Below, piece by piece: positions 7,037 through 14,786 of a stretch of 64,000 bases of DNA; position 1 is the stretch's first letter; each line of letters opens with the position of its first letter. The notes under the pieces are model-generated. The model was not told where the DNA came from, ran no database searches, and worked only from the letters and a program-made list of their open reading frames with translations. Made by a program: the position numbers and the translations under genes. The stretch comes from an uncultured Muribaculaceae bacterium. GTDB lineage: Bacteria > Bacteroidota > Bacteroidia > Bacteroidales > Muribaculaceae. The stretch is from contig CANNVE010000004.1 in assembly GCA_947525975.1 (NCBI GenBank), forward strand, positions 1 to 64,000, written 5' to 3'.

Positions 7037-7063
7037 AATCCTAATATATTGAATATTAGGATT
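7037..7063. promoter_or_regulatory. Perfect palindrome over the integrase -33 region
   Basis: AATCCTAATAT (7037-7047) and ATATTAGGATT (7053-7063) form a perfect 11-bp inverted repeat with a 5-nt spacer. It sits just upstream of the integrase -7 box and 28 bp from the att repeat. It could be an operator or an excisionase/host-factor site. Confidence 0.6.
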
Positions 7064-7084
7064 ACACAATTTATTAAAAATATT

Positions 7085-7141
7085 TTATTTGTTGCCCAGG
7101 CACACGAAAAGTATCTTGTATTCTTTTTCTTCAGTTTTCAT
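7085..7141 (-). pseudogene. Orphaned original 5' end of the LMW phosphatase gene
   Basis: From ATG 7141 the minus strand reads MKTEEKEYKILFVCLGNK and then stops (TAA) just inside the element. The first 17 residues match what an intact phosphatase would need before ICRSPAAEG at about 2107. The ATG overlaps the stop codon of the upstream DUF2461 gene by 11 bp, so the two were once a translationally coupled operon. The 18-residue stub probably has no function. Confidence 0.85.
7092..7117. repeat. Right attachment site (att core repeat)
   Basis: A 26-bp copy matching 2108-2133 with one mismatch. On the minus strand it continues the ancestral phosphatase reading frame from ATG 7141 (MKTEEKEYKILFVCLGN). 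Confidence 0.9.
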
Positions 7142-7814
7142 TTTCTATGGAGTATTGGATTGCGCGGTTGAGAAAGCGCAGGAATGGTTTTGTAGTCTCC
7201 ATCTCGGCAAGGAGCCTGGAGCACAGGTCTGCTGAAGTCACGTAGGTCTCGCTTAGGGACTTTACGAGGCAGAAATTCTTATATCGGAGATATTCGCTGT
7301 AGGACTCATCTGCAGGGAATCCCTTCGGCGCCCTCTTGAGCATTTGGGCGCAGTCGAGACTGAAGCCCTTGGCCCGGTGCAATGCAGCCTTGAGGGTTTT
7401 GGCGCAATCAGCCTCTATGTCTTCCCTGAGTATCTTAAGGGCGCGAGGCTCCGTATAGTAATTGCCTGCGGCTATTAGTCCCGAGGCATTGCCGCTTTCT
7501 GCATCCAAGCCCAACTGAAAGTAATAACCGGAGAAGGGGCTTTTCTTCCCTCCGGGGGCGAAGAAACATCCGAAATGATCCTTGTACGGACGCTTGTCTG
7601 CTGAAAAGCGCGTATCGCGGTAGATGCGCCATGTGCAATCGGCCACCGTCAGGGGGCCGATGGAGTCGTCGAAGGCGCGCACCCCGCCGATAAGCTCCTC
7701 CACAAGGCTGTCAAACCGGTGCTTGGCATTGAGGTACTGATCCTTGTGGGCGGCAAACCACTCCCTGTCGTTGTGAGAGGCAAGTTGCTTAAGAAATTCT
7801 ATGACATCTTTCAT
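7131..7814 (-). CDS. DUF2461 family protein
   Basis: A 227-residue cytosolic protein of the DUF2461/TIGR02453 family, whose function is unknown. Recognised by the N-terminal FLKQLASHNDREWFAAHKDQYL, the central WRIYRDTRFSADKRPYKDHFG and the GYYFQLGLDAESG segment. Length is normal. It was the upstream partner of the LMW phosphatase gene before the element inserted: its TGA overlaps the ancestral phosphatase ATG. A -7 box (TAAATTTG, 7826-7819) lies only five bases before its ATG, which suggests a very short or absent leader. Confidence 0.88.
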   Translation of the reverse strand: MKDVIEFLKQLASHNDREWFAAHKDQYLNAKHRFDSLVEELIGGVRAFDDSIGPLTVADCTWRIYRDTRFSADKRPYKDHFGCFFAPGGKKSPFSGYYFQLGLDAESGNASGLIAAGNYYTEPRALKILREDIEADCAKTLKAALHRAKGFSLDCAQMLKRAPKGFPADESYSEYLRYKNFCLVKSLSETYVTSADLCSRLLAEMETTKPFLRFLNRAIQYSIENEN

Positions 7815-7921
7815 GCCGCAAATTTACGAAAAAAAATCGGCAATATTTAAATCCTTTGTCCTGCCTCGTTGGTTATTACAATATACGAATCATGTTTCAA
7901 CCACAAAAAACACTTCCGATC

Positions 7922-8647
7922 ATGGCACAGTCACAATCAGCCGGCACGGCTCCGAAGCCTTCAAAGGCTAAGAAAATCACGCTGTCGATAACGAATGCTG
8001 TGGAGTTGGTGCTATCGCTGTTGCTGATAGTCTACATCTCCTACGACACATTCATGCAGATACCCTACCTCAGCAATAGAAATTACATGGCCTTCCAGCT
8101 ATTCGTCTGCATAGTCTTCATCGCCGATTTCTTCATCGAGCTTTTCCTTGCCGACGACCGCCGGAGTTATGTCAAATCGCGCTGGTTCTTCCTACTGATT
8201 TCGATCCCCTACCTCAACATCATCAATTACTTCAATATATTCATTCCCGCCGACATTGTGTATTATCTGCGCTTCGTGCCCCTGATCAGAGGTGCCTATT
8301 CTCTGGCCTTGGTGCTCGGATACTTCTCGGCCAACCGGGCTGTGTCGATACTTACGCAATATACAGCCATTCTCGCGGCTGCCGTCTACATCCTTGCACT
8401 GCTCTTCTACTATCAGGAATACGGCGTAAACACCAACGTCACCAATTTCTGGGACGCTTTGTATTGGTCGGCGATGAACATGACCACGGTGGGCTGCTAC
8501 TTCTCGGCCGTCACGCCTGCGGGCAAGATAATATCTGTGGTACTCCCCATTCTTGGCATGCTGATGCTGCCCCTGTTCACGGTTTATGTAACTGACAGGG
8601 TCACGAAATTCAACGAAAAGTCAAAGTCCAAAGCCGAAAAGGCCTGA
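7922..8647 (+). CDS. Voltage-gated-like ion channel family protein with divergent selectivity filter
   Basis: A membrane protein of about 241 residues from ATG 7922; alternative starts are at 7892 and 7856. It has six hydrophobic segments, like a K+ channel subunit with a voltage-sensor-like S1-S4 followed by S5, pore and S6. S4 is poor in regularly spaced Arg. The pore loop reads DALYWSAMNMTTVGCYFSAVTPAGK, so the position of the canonical TVGYGD filter carries TVGCYF. Ion selectivity therefore cannot be assigned. The N-terminus is a basic, Ser/Pro-rich cytosolic tail. It is convergent with the UDG-like gene after 12 bp. Confidence 0.8.
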   Translation: MAQSQSAGTAPKPSKAKKITLSITNAVELVLSLLLIVYISYDTFMQIPYLSNRNYMAFQLFVCIVFIADFFIELFLADDRRSYVKSRWFFLLISIPYLNIINYFNIFIPADIVYYLRFVPLIRGAYSLALVLGYFSANRAVSILTQYTAILAAAVYILALLFYYQEYGVNTNVTNFWDALYWSAMNMTTVGCYFSAVTPAGKIISVVLPILGMLMLPLFTVYVTDRVTKFNEKSKSKAEKA

Positions 8648-8659
8648 ACAATCCCGCCC

Positions 8660-9235
8660 CTACTGATTCTTCAGGGCGCAGGCAAACATGGCGCGGTAAT
8701 ATTCGGCCTTTTTCTCCAGCTTCATGGGGTATGCCCTCGAAGTCGATGGCATGCGCCAGATGTCAAGCCCGTCGGGCGAGCTCACGCGCTCGCCCATTTT
8801 TGGTATCGGCGTGTCGGTGATCGAGGCCACCACCCCGGCGGCTTTCTCCCCGGTGGTCACCACTGTGTGGCACCGGGGCATCTGGTCAAGCAATTCGCGG
8901 AGCGGCACAGGCTCGAGAATCTCAAGGTATTTGTCAGAAGCGTTGCCTTTGAGGCGGCACACCTTGCGGGCCGTGTCGTTCAAGGCTATGCCTTTCTCTG
9001 TCAGGAGATCCTTGATCTTCGGCAATATGAAGGTGCGCGTTGTGGGGTCCCACAGCGCGTCCTTGTCCCCCAGGAATATAAGGCCCATGATGCGCCAGAA
9101 GTCATTCGTAGGATTGGGGTAATAGAAATCCATCGCCCATCTCTTTTCGCCCGGAGGGAAAGTGCCCATGATAAGCACCCTCGCGCCTTCAGGCATGAAT
9201 GGTTCCCACGGATGCGTCTCTATGATTTTATCCAT
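8660..9235 (-). CDS. Uracil-DNA glycosylase superfamily protein (family 6/HDG-like)
   Basis: A 191-residue putative DNA base-excision glycosylase. Motif 1 is VLIMGTFPPGEKRW, followed by the family-typical YYPNPTNDFWRIMG (compare YY.HPRN.FWRIMG of hypoxanthine-DNA glycosylases). The C-terminal motif is MPSTSRAYP. It would remove deaminated bases (hypoxanthine or uracil), though the substrate is inferred from family likeness only. It stands alone between a convergent channel gene and the terminator of the NagB-like gene. Confidence 0.8.
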   Translation of the reverse strand: MDKIIETHPWEPFMPEGARVLIMGTFPPGEKRWAMDFYYPNPTNDFWRIMGLIFLGDKDALWDPTTRTFILPKIKDLLTEKGIALNDTARKVCRLKGNASDKYLEILEPVPLRELLDQMPRCHTVVTTGEKAAGVVASITDTPIPKMGERVSSPDGLDIWRMPSTSRAYPMKLEKKAEYYRAMFACALKNQ

Positions 9236-9260
9236 ATTGGCAATTATTCAGGTTGAAACA

Positions 9261-9294
9261 GGGCCGGCATGACCGGGAAAAGTCATGCCGGCCC
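9261..9294 (-). terminator. Terminator hairpin of the NagB-like gene
   Basis: GGGCCGGCATGAC (9261-9273) pairs perfectly with GTCATGCCGGCCC (9282-9294) around an 8-nt loop. It lies just downstream of the minus-strand gene ending at 9310. Confidence 0.8.
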
Positions 9295-9309
9295 TATATG
9301 CGTTAAGGG

Positions 9310-11307
9310 TCAAGAATTCTGTATCGACTCCGGGCGGAAGCGCACGAATGCCTCAATCGCCTCGTAAGCGGCCAGGCCGAGGCTCTCGTAGAGCTGGGCA
9401 GTAGAGCGGTTGCGCTCTTCGGCTCGCTGCCAGAAGAGACGGTCGTCGTCGCCAAGGAAAGGAGCGTTTTCCATTTGCGACTGATGCTTGAGGATCGAAT
9501 TGCGCTTGAACCTCAGTTCTTCAGGGCTCAGAGGCACGGCCATCTCGATATGGTCGATCTCCCATTCGGCCCATGCTCCGCGATACATCCATATGTAACA
9601 GTCGTTCATCCACGGTTCGTCGCTCAGTTCGTCGATAGCTGCGAGCACGGCGTCAAGACATACGCGGTGAGTGCCGTGAGGATCAGCAAGGTCGCCCGCC
9701 ACGAAAATTTCGTGAGGCTTTACGTCCTGCAGCAGTTTCTTCACGATGTCCACGTCGGCCTGCCCGAGATCGCCCTTCTTGATGGTGCCGGTCTCGTAGA
9801 AGGGAAGACCGAGAAAATGCACGCGGTCAGGCTTTACGCCTATGTATTGGCAAGCGGTGCGCGCTTCGCATTGGCGTATCACTGTCTTGAGCATGCGTAT
9901 GTCGGCCGAGTCTACGTCGCCGGCTTTCTTTCCGTGCACATAGTCAGTAATCTCTTTGCTCTTCTCACGGAATTTCTCGTTGTCGAATCCGAACTTGTCG
10001 GCGATGCCGTCCATCAGCATCACATAGCGCATCATGTCTTCATCGCCCACTGCAATATTGCCGGAGGTCTCGTAAGCCACGTGCACATCATGCTTCTGGT
10101 CTACGAGGCGCTTGAGAGTGCCGCCCATCGAGATCACATCGTCGTCAGGGTGAGGCGAGAACACAATCACCCTCTTCGGATACGGATTGGCGCGCTCGGG
10201 GCGTGTGCTGTCGTCAGCGTTGGGCTTGCCTCCGGGCCATCCGGTGATTGTATGCTGAAGGTCGTTGAATATCTTGATGTTCACGTTGTAGGCGCTTCCG
10301 TATATGGCGAGAAGTTCGCCAAGTCCCCAGTCATTGTAGTCAATGTCGGTGAGCTTGAGTATCGGCTTCCCGGTCATCTTGCAGAGCCAGACCACAGCAC
10401 GGCGAGTGAGCATATCGTTCCATTCGCATGAAGTCACCTTCCAAGGCTCGGCGATGCGGGTGAGGTCGTCAGCGCCACCGAGATCAGTCACGATGGTGGC
10501 GTGGGAGTGCGACTGCAGATATGATGACGGCAGTGCGTCGGTGATTGGGCCTTCTATCGTCTTGGCCAGCACAGGAGCAAAGTTTTCGCCCCATGCCATA
10601 GAGCATATATGGCGGCTGCTGAGAATATTCGATATGCCGAGCGTCACCGCCGATAGGGGCGCCTCGTCGCACTTATAGTCATTGCCGATGCTGTGGCGCG
10701 CCGTATTGCTAAGGAGCACGAGACGGCATCCGCTGCCGTATTTCGTGCCGGGCTCATTGAATGCGAGCGACCCGTTGGCTCCGATCTCGCAAACAAGCAT
10801 GTCGATGCCGCCGGCGCGGTCAATGCTCAGTTCGTAGTTCTTGCACATATCGTGCACATTATTGCGGGCCACCTTCACATCCATGCTGTGGATGTTGGCG
10901 GGGATGATGTCTACATGGTCAAGAAGCACCCTGTGCAGGCGGTCGAGCGTGCTGGGCATGTCCTCGCCCTCCTTATCGCTGTAGAATTCGCTGATGTTGA
11001 ATACGATCACATTGCGGAAGCTCACTTTTCCCTTGCGGTTGAGCTCGATGAGGTGCTGGTAGATCGGGTGTGTGCCGTTGCCGGCGCCCAAGGCCATTAC
11101 GCACTTGCCTTTTGCTTCGACTGATTTGTTGATGATATCAGCCAAACGCTGAGCCTCTCTGCTGGCAGCCTCATTGACTGACTCATAGATTTCGACATAG
11201 ACCTTTTCCTCGCGGCTCAGGGCTGCGCGGTCGATCTCATTGTGAGGCGCGTAATAACGCTCAGGGATGCGATCAAGTTTGATAAGCTTACTTAAATTTG
11301 GCTTCAT
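9310..11307 (-). CDS. NagB-like isomerase domain fused to PIG-L (LmbE) deacetylase
   Basis: A 665-residue cytosolic two-domain protein known in Bacteroides as a glucosamine-6-phosphate deaminase-like protein. Residues about 35-310 are a NagB/SIS-type fold. The catalytic loop reads GANGSLAFNEPG where active NagB has NDGHIAFNEP, so the catalytic Asp is Asn and the catalytic His is Ser; Glu is kept. Residues about 380-640 are a PIG-L/LmbE domain with the zinc motif SPHPDDDVISMGG and a later DPHGTHR. The second domain looks intact and probably de-N-acetylates an amino-sugar substrate. The first may be a binding module or a changed activity (inference). Confidence 0.92.
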   Translation of the reverse strand: MKPNLSKLIKLDRIPERYYAPHNEIDRAALSREEKVYVEIYESVNEAASREAQRLADIINKSVEAKGKCVMALGAGNGTHPIYQHLIELNRKGKVSFRNVIVFNISEFYSDKEGEDMPSTLDRLHRVLLDHVDIIPANIHSMDVKVARNNVHDMCKNYELSIDRAGGIDMLVCEIGANGSLAFNEPGTKYGSGCRLVLLSNTARHSIGNDYKCDEAPLSAVTLGISNILSSRHICSMAWGENFAPVLAKTIEGPITDALPSSYLQSHSHATIVTDLGGADDLTRIAEPWKVTSCEWNDMLTRRAVVWLCKMTGKPILKLTDIDYNDWGLGELLAIYGSAYNVNIKIFNDLQHTITGWPGGKPNADDSTRPERANPYPKRVIVFSPHPDDDVISMGGTLKRLVDQKHDVHVAYETSGNIAVGDEDMMRYVMLMDGIADKFGFDNEKFREKSKEITDYVHGKKAGDVDSADIRMLKTVIRQCEARTACQYIGVKPDRVHFLGLPFYETGTIKKGDLGQADVDIVKKLLQDVKPHEIFVAGDLADPHGTHRVCLDAVLAAIDELSDEPWMNDCYIWMYRGAWAEWEIDHIEMAVPLSPEELRFKRNSILKHQSQMENAPFLGDDDRLFWQRAEERNRSTAQLYESLGLAAYEAIEAFVRFRPESIQNS

Positions 11308-11369
11308 GGATTATTTATTGATTTGTTTTTGTTTATATTGGTTATGACAAACAAACTTCTGCTATATCT

Positions 11370-12221
11370 TCATTTCCCGGCGGCTATCGCCTGGCCGGCA
11401 AGCTTCCCCTTCAGGTAATCGAGGGCGTGCATGGCCTCGGTGCGTCCGGCGTTGATCAGCTTGGGATAGTGTGCGTCACTGTTGACCACTATGCGGGCAC
11501 CCTCGGCTATCAGTCTGCGCCAATGCCTCTGGTCAGGGAATAGGTGCCTGTGCTGCGACCATGCCTTTGTGTTGATCTCCACCACCACATCTTTTTCGAT
11601 GATCGTGTCGATCAAGTCGTCGGCAAGCCTTCTATACCAAGCAGTCTCGTCTATGCCCGGCGAGTAAAGGCCGGCATTGTGCTTTATTTTGTCGAAATGA
11701 CCTATTATGTCGAATCCTCCGGCTGAAAGCATATTTTGGGACTGCGAGAAGAATGTCTCCACTACATAACGTATGTCATCGTGGAAATGTTTCTCCATCT
11801 TCTCCTTAAAGCTCGCGAATCTCCCGTCGATATCGATGTAATCACCCGACTGCGATGGTATGAAATGCACCGATCCGATGGAGAAGTCAAGGCCAAGGCC
11901 TTTGAAATAATCATGCGACGGGCCCCACTCATCGCCAAGATAGTCTATCTCCATCCCGGCCAGGAATCTCACTGCCGGATATTCGGCTTGCAGGCTCCTC
12001 ACCTCCGCAAGGTAATCGGGCACATCGTCAGCGAGCATGTTGCAAGGCGAGGCTATGGGCACAGGCGAATGCGGTGTGAATCCGTAGACGCCAAATCCCA
12101 TCGACTCCGCCGCCTGCGCGAATTCGCGCATCGTAGCGTGGCCGTCGCAATATTGAGTGTGCGAATGCAGTGTGTAGAGCCGAGTGCCGGCAATCGCCGC
12201 TATGATATCTGTGTTAGCCAT
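11370..12221 (-). CDS. PHP-domain phosphoesterase (histidinol-phosphatase-like)
   Basis: About 283 residues from ATG 12221, chosen because residues upstream show no family similarity and overlap the preceding gene. PHP metal-binding motifs are present: LHSHTQYCDGH at the N-terminus, GMEIDYLG, IGSVHFI, INTKAW and NSDAHYP. The family includes HisK-type histidinol phosphatases and YcdX-like enzymes. No histidine genes are nearby, so the substrate is uncertain. It follows the CstA-family gene by 19 bp and is likely co-transcribed. Confidence 0.85.
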   Translation of the reverse strand: MANTDIIAAIAGTRLYTLHSHTQYCDGHATMREFAQAAESMGFGVYGFTPHSPVPIASPCNMLADDVPDYLAEVRSLQAEYPAVRFLAGMEIDYLGDEWGPSHDYFKGLGLDFSIGSVHFIPSQSGDYIDIDGRFASFKEKMEKHFHDDIRYVVETFFSQSQNMLSAGGFDIIGHFDKIKHNAGLYSPGIDETAWYRRLADDLIDTIIEKDVVVEINTKAWSQHRHLFPDQRHWRRLIAEGARIVVNSDAHYPKLINAGRTEAMHALDYLKGKLAGQAIAAGK

Positions 12222-12240
12222 TTTTCTGATCCTGTTTTCC

Positions 12241-13665
12241 TCATTTCGCTGACGTTTTCTTAAGCCGTGGCAATGCGTAGAGAAATGCCAGCAGACATGC
12301 GATGCCCGCTCCTGCGCCCAACGTGACGGAGAGCGTGTAGTCGAGTCCGAAACCCTCCTTCGGGGCATACAGTATGTAGCTCACCGACACTGCCGTCATG
12401 AACATGGCAGGCAGTAACGTCACCACATAGGCCTTGCGATGGCGGGCGAGATAGACAGTCACCGCCCAAAGCGTGAAGACCGCCAATGTCTGATTGCACC
12501 AGGCGAAGTATCTCCAAAGCACGTCAAAGTCAATCAGCATTATCACAAAGGCCAAAGCGAATATGGGGATGCATACCATCAGGCGCTTGACAAATTTCCT
12601 TTGATCAATGTGAAGGAAGTCGGCCACCATAAGGCGGGTCGACCTCAACGCGGTGTCGCCGGTGGTTATTGGAGCGGCTATCACACCCATCACTGCAAGG
12701 ATGCCGCCTATCGTCCCGAGCCAATCAAGCGATATGTCCTTAACGAGCGAAGCTGTGCTGTGCCCCTCGGCGGCCATGTACTCTTTAAGCCCGTCGTATC
12801 CATTGGCGAAGGCTATTGCCGCCGCTGCCCAAATAAGAGCCACAAGCCCCTCGCAAACCATGGCTCCGTAGAATATGGGGCGCGCGAGTCTCTCATTGGT
12901 CAGGCATCGGGCCATCATGGGCGATTGAGTGGCGTGAAACCCCGATATGGCACCGCAGGCGATTGACACGAACATCATCGGGAACACGGGCATCGACCCA
13001 TTGCGCGATTGCAGGCCATCCTCAAACCCCGACGGTATCTCAAGGCCGCCGGCAAGAAGCACTATCAGGAGGCCAAGCGCCATGAAAAGAAGCGCTGCGC
13101 CGAAGATGGGATATATCTTGCCGATGAGTTTATCGATCGGCAGCAGCGTGGCCGCCATATAATATGCGAAGATGATGCATATCCAGACGGTCTTGTCAAG
13201 CGGCGTCATGCCGGCGAGCAGATCGGCCGGGCTCACCACGAACACCGCTCCAACGAGTATCAGCAGTATCACCGACCACCCTCTTACGAAGAGCTTCACG
13301 GGCCTGCCAAGCTCGCGGCCTATGCTTTCCGGGAGAGATGAGCCTCCGCTGCGCAGCGACATCATTGCGGCGAGGAAGTCATGCACAGCGCCGCCGAATA
13401 TGGTGCCGAGCACAATCCAGATAAAGGCCGCTGGGCCAAACATCACTCCCATTATGGCGCCGAATATCGGCCCGAGACCGGCTATGTTGAGGAATTGAAT
13501 CAGAAACACCTTCCACGTAGCCATCGGAGCGTAGTCTACGCCGTCTCTGCGCAGAAATGCCGGCGTGGGCTTTGATCGCCGTATGCCGAATATCTTCTCC
13601 ACCAAGGCTCCATAGATGAAGTATCCGCCTATGAGCACCGCTATGGCAATTAAAAACGAGGTCAA
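12241..13665 (-). CDS. CstA-family carbon starvation transporter (short form)
   Basis: An inner-membrane protein of 474 residues with about 12-13 hydrophobic segments. The CstA signatures are RRDGVDYAPMATWKVFLIQF, NIAGLGPIFGAIMG and GFHATQSPMMARC. E. coli CstA is about 700 residues; this is the shorter form. The family imports peptides or pyruvate during nutrient limitation. It leads a two-gene operon with the PHP phosphoesterase. Confidence 0.9.
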   Translation of the reverse strand: MTSFLIAIAVLIGGYFIYGALVEKIFGIRRSKPTPAFLRRDGVDYAPMATWKVFLIQFLNIAGLGPIFGAIMGVMFGPAAFIWIVLGTIFGGAVHDFLAAMMSLRSGGSSLPESIGRELGRPVKLFVRGWSVILLILVGAVFVVSPADLLAGMTPLDKTVWICIIFAYYMAATLLPIDKLIGKIYPIFGAALLFMALGLLIVLLAGGLEIPSGFEDGLQSRNGSMPVFPMMFVSIACGAISGFHATQSPMMARCLTNERLARPIFYGAMVCEGLVALIWAAAAIAFANGYDGLKEYMAAEGHSTASLVKDISLDWLGTIGGILAVMGVIAAPITTGDTALRSTRLMVADFLHIDQRKFVKRLMVCIPIFALAFVIMLIDFDVLWRYFAWCNQTLAVFTLWAVTVYLARHRKAYVVTLLPAMFMTAVSVSYILYAPKEGFGLDYTLSVTLGAGAGIACLLAFLYALPRLKKTSAK

Positions 13666-13692
13666 GTCAGTAAGGGTTTTATTTCAACAACC

Positions 13693-13730
13693 AAAATCCA
13701 AGTTGCCGCCGGGGCCACAACTTGGATTTT
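13693..13730 (-). terminator. Terminator of floA
   Basis: AAAATCCAAGTTG (13693-13705) pairs perfectly with CAACTTGGATTTT (13718-13730). On the minus strand the stem ends in TTTT, just after the floA stop. Confidence 0.8.
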
Positions 13731-13743
13731 ATGCAGTGTATGG

Positions 13744-14697
13744 TCATTTGCTGAGAGATTGGCGCATGTCTGTGTCCGCCTGCACATTGCGCAGGCGATA
13801 ATAATCCATCACGCCAAGGTTGCCTTTCAAGAAAGCCTCGGCCATGGCCTTTGGCAGTTCGGCCTCGGCCTGTATCACCTTGGCGCGGGCTTCCTCGGCT
13901 CTGGCCTTCATCTCCTGCTCGAGGGCGATAGCCATGGCGCGGCGCTCTTCGGCCTTGGCCTGGGCTATGTTCTTGTCGGCTTCAGCCTGGTCAATCTGCA
14001 GCGCGGCGCCTATGTTCTTGCCTATGTCGATGTCAGCGATGTCTATTGAGAGGATCTCGAATGCGGTGCCTGAGTCAAGTCCCTTTTTAAGCACGAGCTT
14101 GGATATAGAATCAGGATTCTCAAGCACCTGCTTATGGCTTTCAGCCGAACCGATAGAGGAGACGATGCCCTCTCCCACTCGGGCAAGCACTGTGTCTTCG
14201 CCGGCACCGCCCACAAGCTGGCGTATGTTGGCGCGCACCGTGACGCGGGCCTTGGCTATCAGCTGTATGCCGTCCTTTGCCACGGCGGTCACCGGAGGCG
14301 TATCGATCACCTTGGGATTGACGCTCATCTGCACGGCCTGGAACACATCGCGTCCGGCAAGGTCGATGGCGGTCGCCATCTTGAAGCCAAGGTCAATGTT
14401 GGCTTTGGAGGCCGAAACCAGAGCATGGACCACTTTCTCCACATCGCCGCCCGCAAGATAGTGAGCCTCGAGCGAATCGCGGTTGACGTCGGTCAGGCCG
14501 GCCTTGTGGGCCTCTATCAATCCGCGCACAATGACTGAAGCGGGCACTTTTCGGATGCGCATCAGCACGAGCTGAAGCAGAGAGATGCGCACGCCGCTCA
14601 CTCTGGCTGAAATCCAGAGGAAGAAGGGGCAGTAGTAGAAGAACACGCAGAGCAGCAATATGCACAGTATGCTCAAGATGATTACGGTTGTCTCCAT
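13744..14697 (-). CDS. floA: Flotillin-like membrane microdomain protein FloA
   Basis: 317 residues from ATG 14697, which gives the family's usual length and a start directly before the membrane hairpin ([16 protein letters not shown]). A PHB/SPFH domain follows, then an Ala/Glu-rich coiled coil ([19 protein letters not shown] onward). FloA (UPF0365) scaffolds functional membrane microdomains. It stands alone with a strong promoter upstream and a terminator downstream. Confidence 0.95.
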   Translation of the reverse strand: METTVIILSILCILLLCVFFYYCPFFLWISARVSGVRISLLQLVLMRIRKVPASVIVRGLIEAHKAGLTDVNRDSLEAHYLAGGDVEKVVHALVSASKANIDLGFKMATAIDLAGRDVFQAVQMSVNPKVIDTPPVTAVAKDGIQLIAKARVTVRANIRQLVGGAGEDTVLARVGEGIVSSIGSAESHKQVLENPDSISKLVLKKGLDSGTAFEILSIDIADIDIGKNIGAALQIDQAEADKNIAQAKAEERRAMAIALEQEMKARAEEARAKVIQAEAELPKAMAEAFLKGNLGVMDYYRLRNVQADTDMRQSLSK

Positions 14698-14726
14698 AAT
14701 TTTGGCGATGATATGATTAGATACTG

Positions 14727-14757
14727 CAAATATACAAATTTTTATGGTCAAACCAAA
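14727..14757 (-). promoter_or_regulatory. Promoter of floA
   Basis: On the minus strand TTTG (14757-14754), a 19-bp spacer and TATATTTG (14734-14727) make a full -33/-7 promoter 30 bp upstream of the floA ATG. This also supports the start at 14697 over the upstream one. Confidence 0.85.
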
Positions 14758-14786
14758 CCTCACGCCTTATTTTTTTTGATATCCAT

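Larger units (their letters stand above)
2108..7117. mobile_element. Integrated element (~4.98 kb) in the LMW phosphatase gene
   Basis: The element is bounded by 26-bp direct repeats (2108-2133 and 7092-7117, one mismatch). It is visibly AT-rich compared with both flanks. In order it holds a possible structured RNA, a lipoprotein, a serine recombinase, a NUMOD3 microprotein, a Rep_trans-type initiator and a tyrosine integrase next to the right end. Removing one repeat plus the interior rejoins MKTEEKEYKILFVCLGN to ICRSPAAEG, giving an intact phosphatase of normal length. No capsid, Zot or type IV secretion gene is present, so it is best described as a small integrative (possibly mobilizable) element or an integrated rolling-circle plasmid. 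The exact crossover base within the repeat cannot be seen. Confidence 0.9.

Noticed and set aside
2108-7117. Element as an integrated filamentous phage
   Set aside because: A Rep_trans initiator fits, but no Zot-like ATPase and no small coat-protein genes are present.
9475-10431. Long open frame of 318 codons on the plus strand inside the NagB-like/PIG-L gene
   Set aside because: It mirrors the high-GC opposite strand of a clear two-domain gene and has no signal peptide or family motif of its own.
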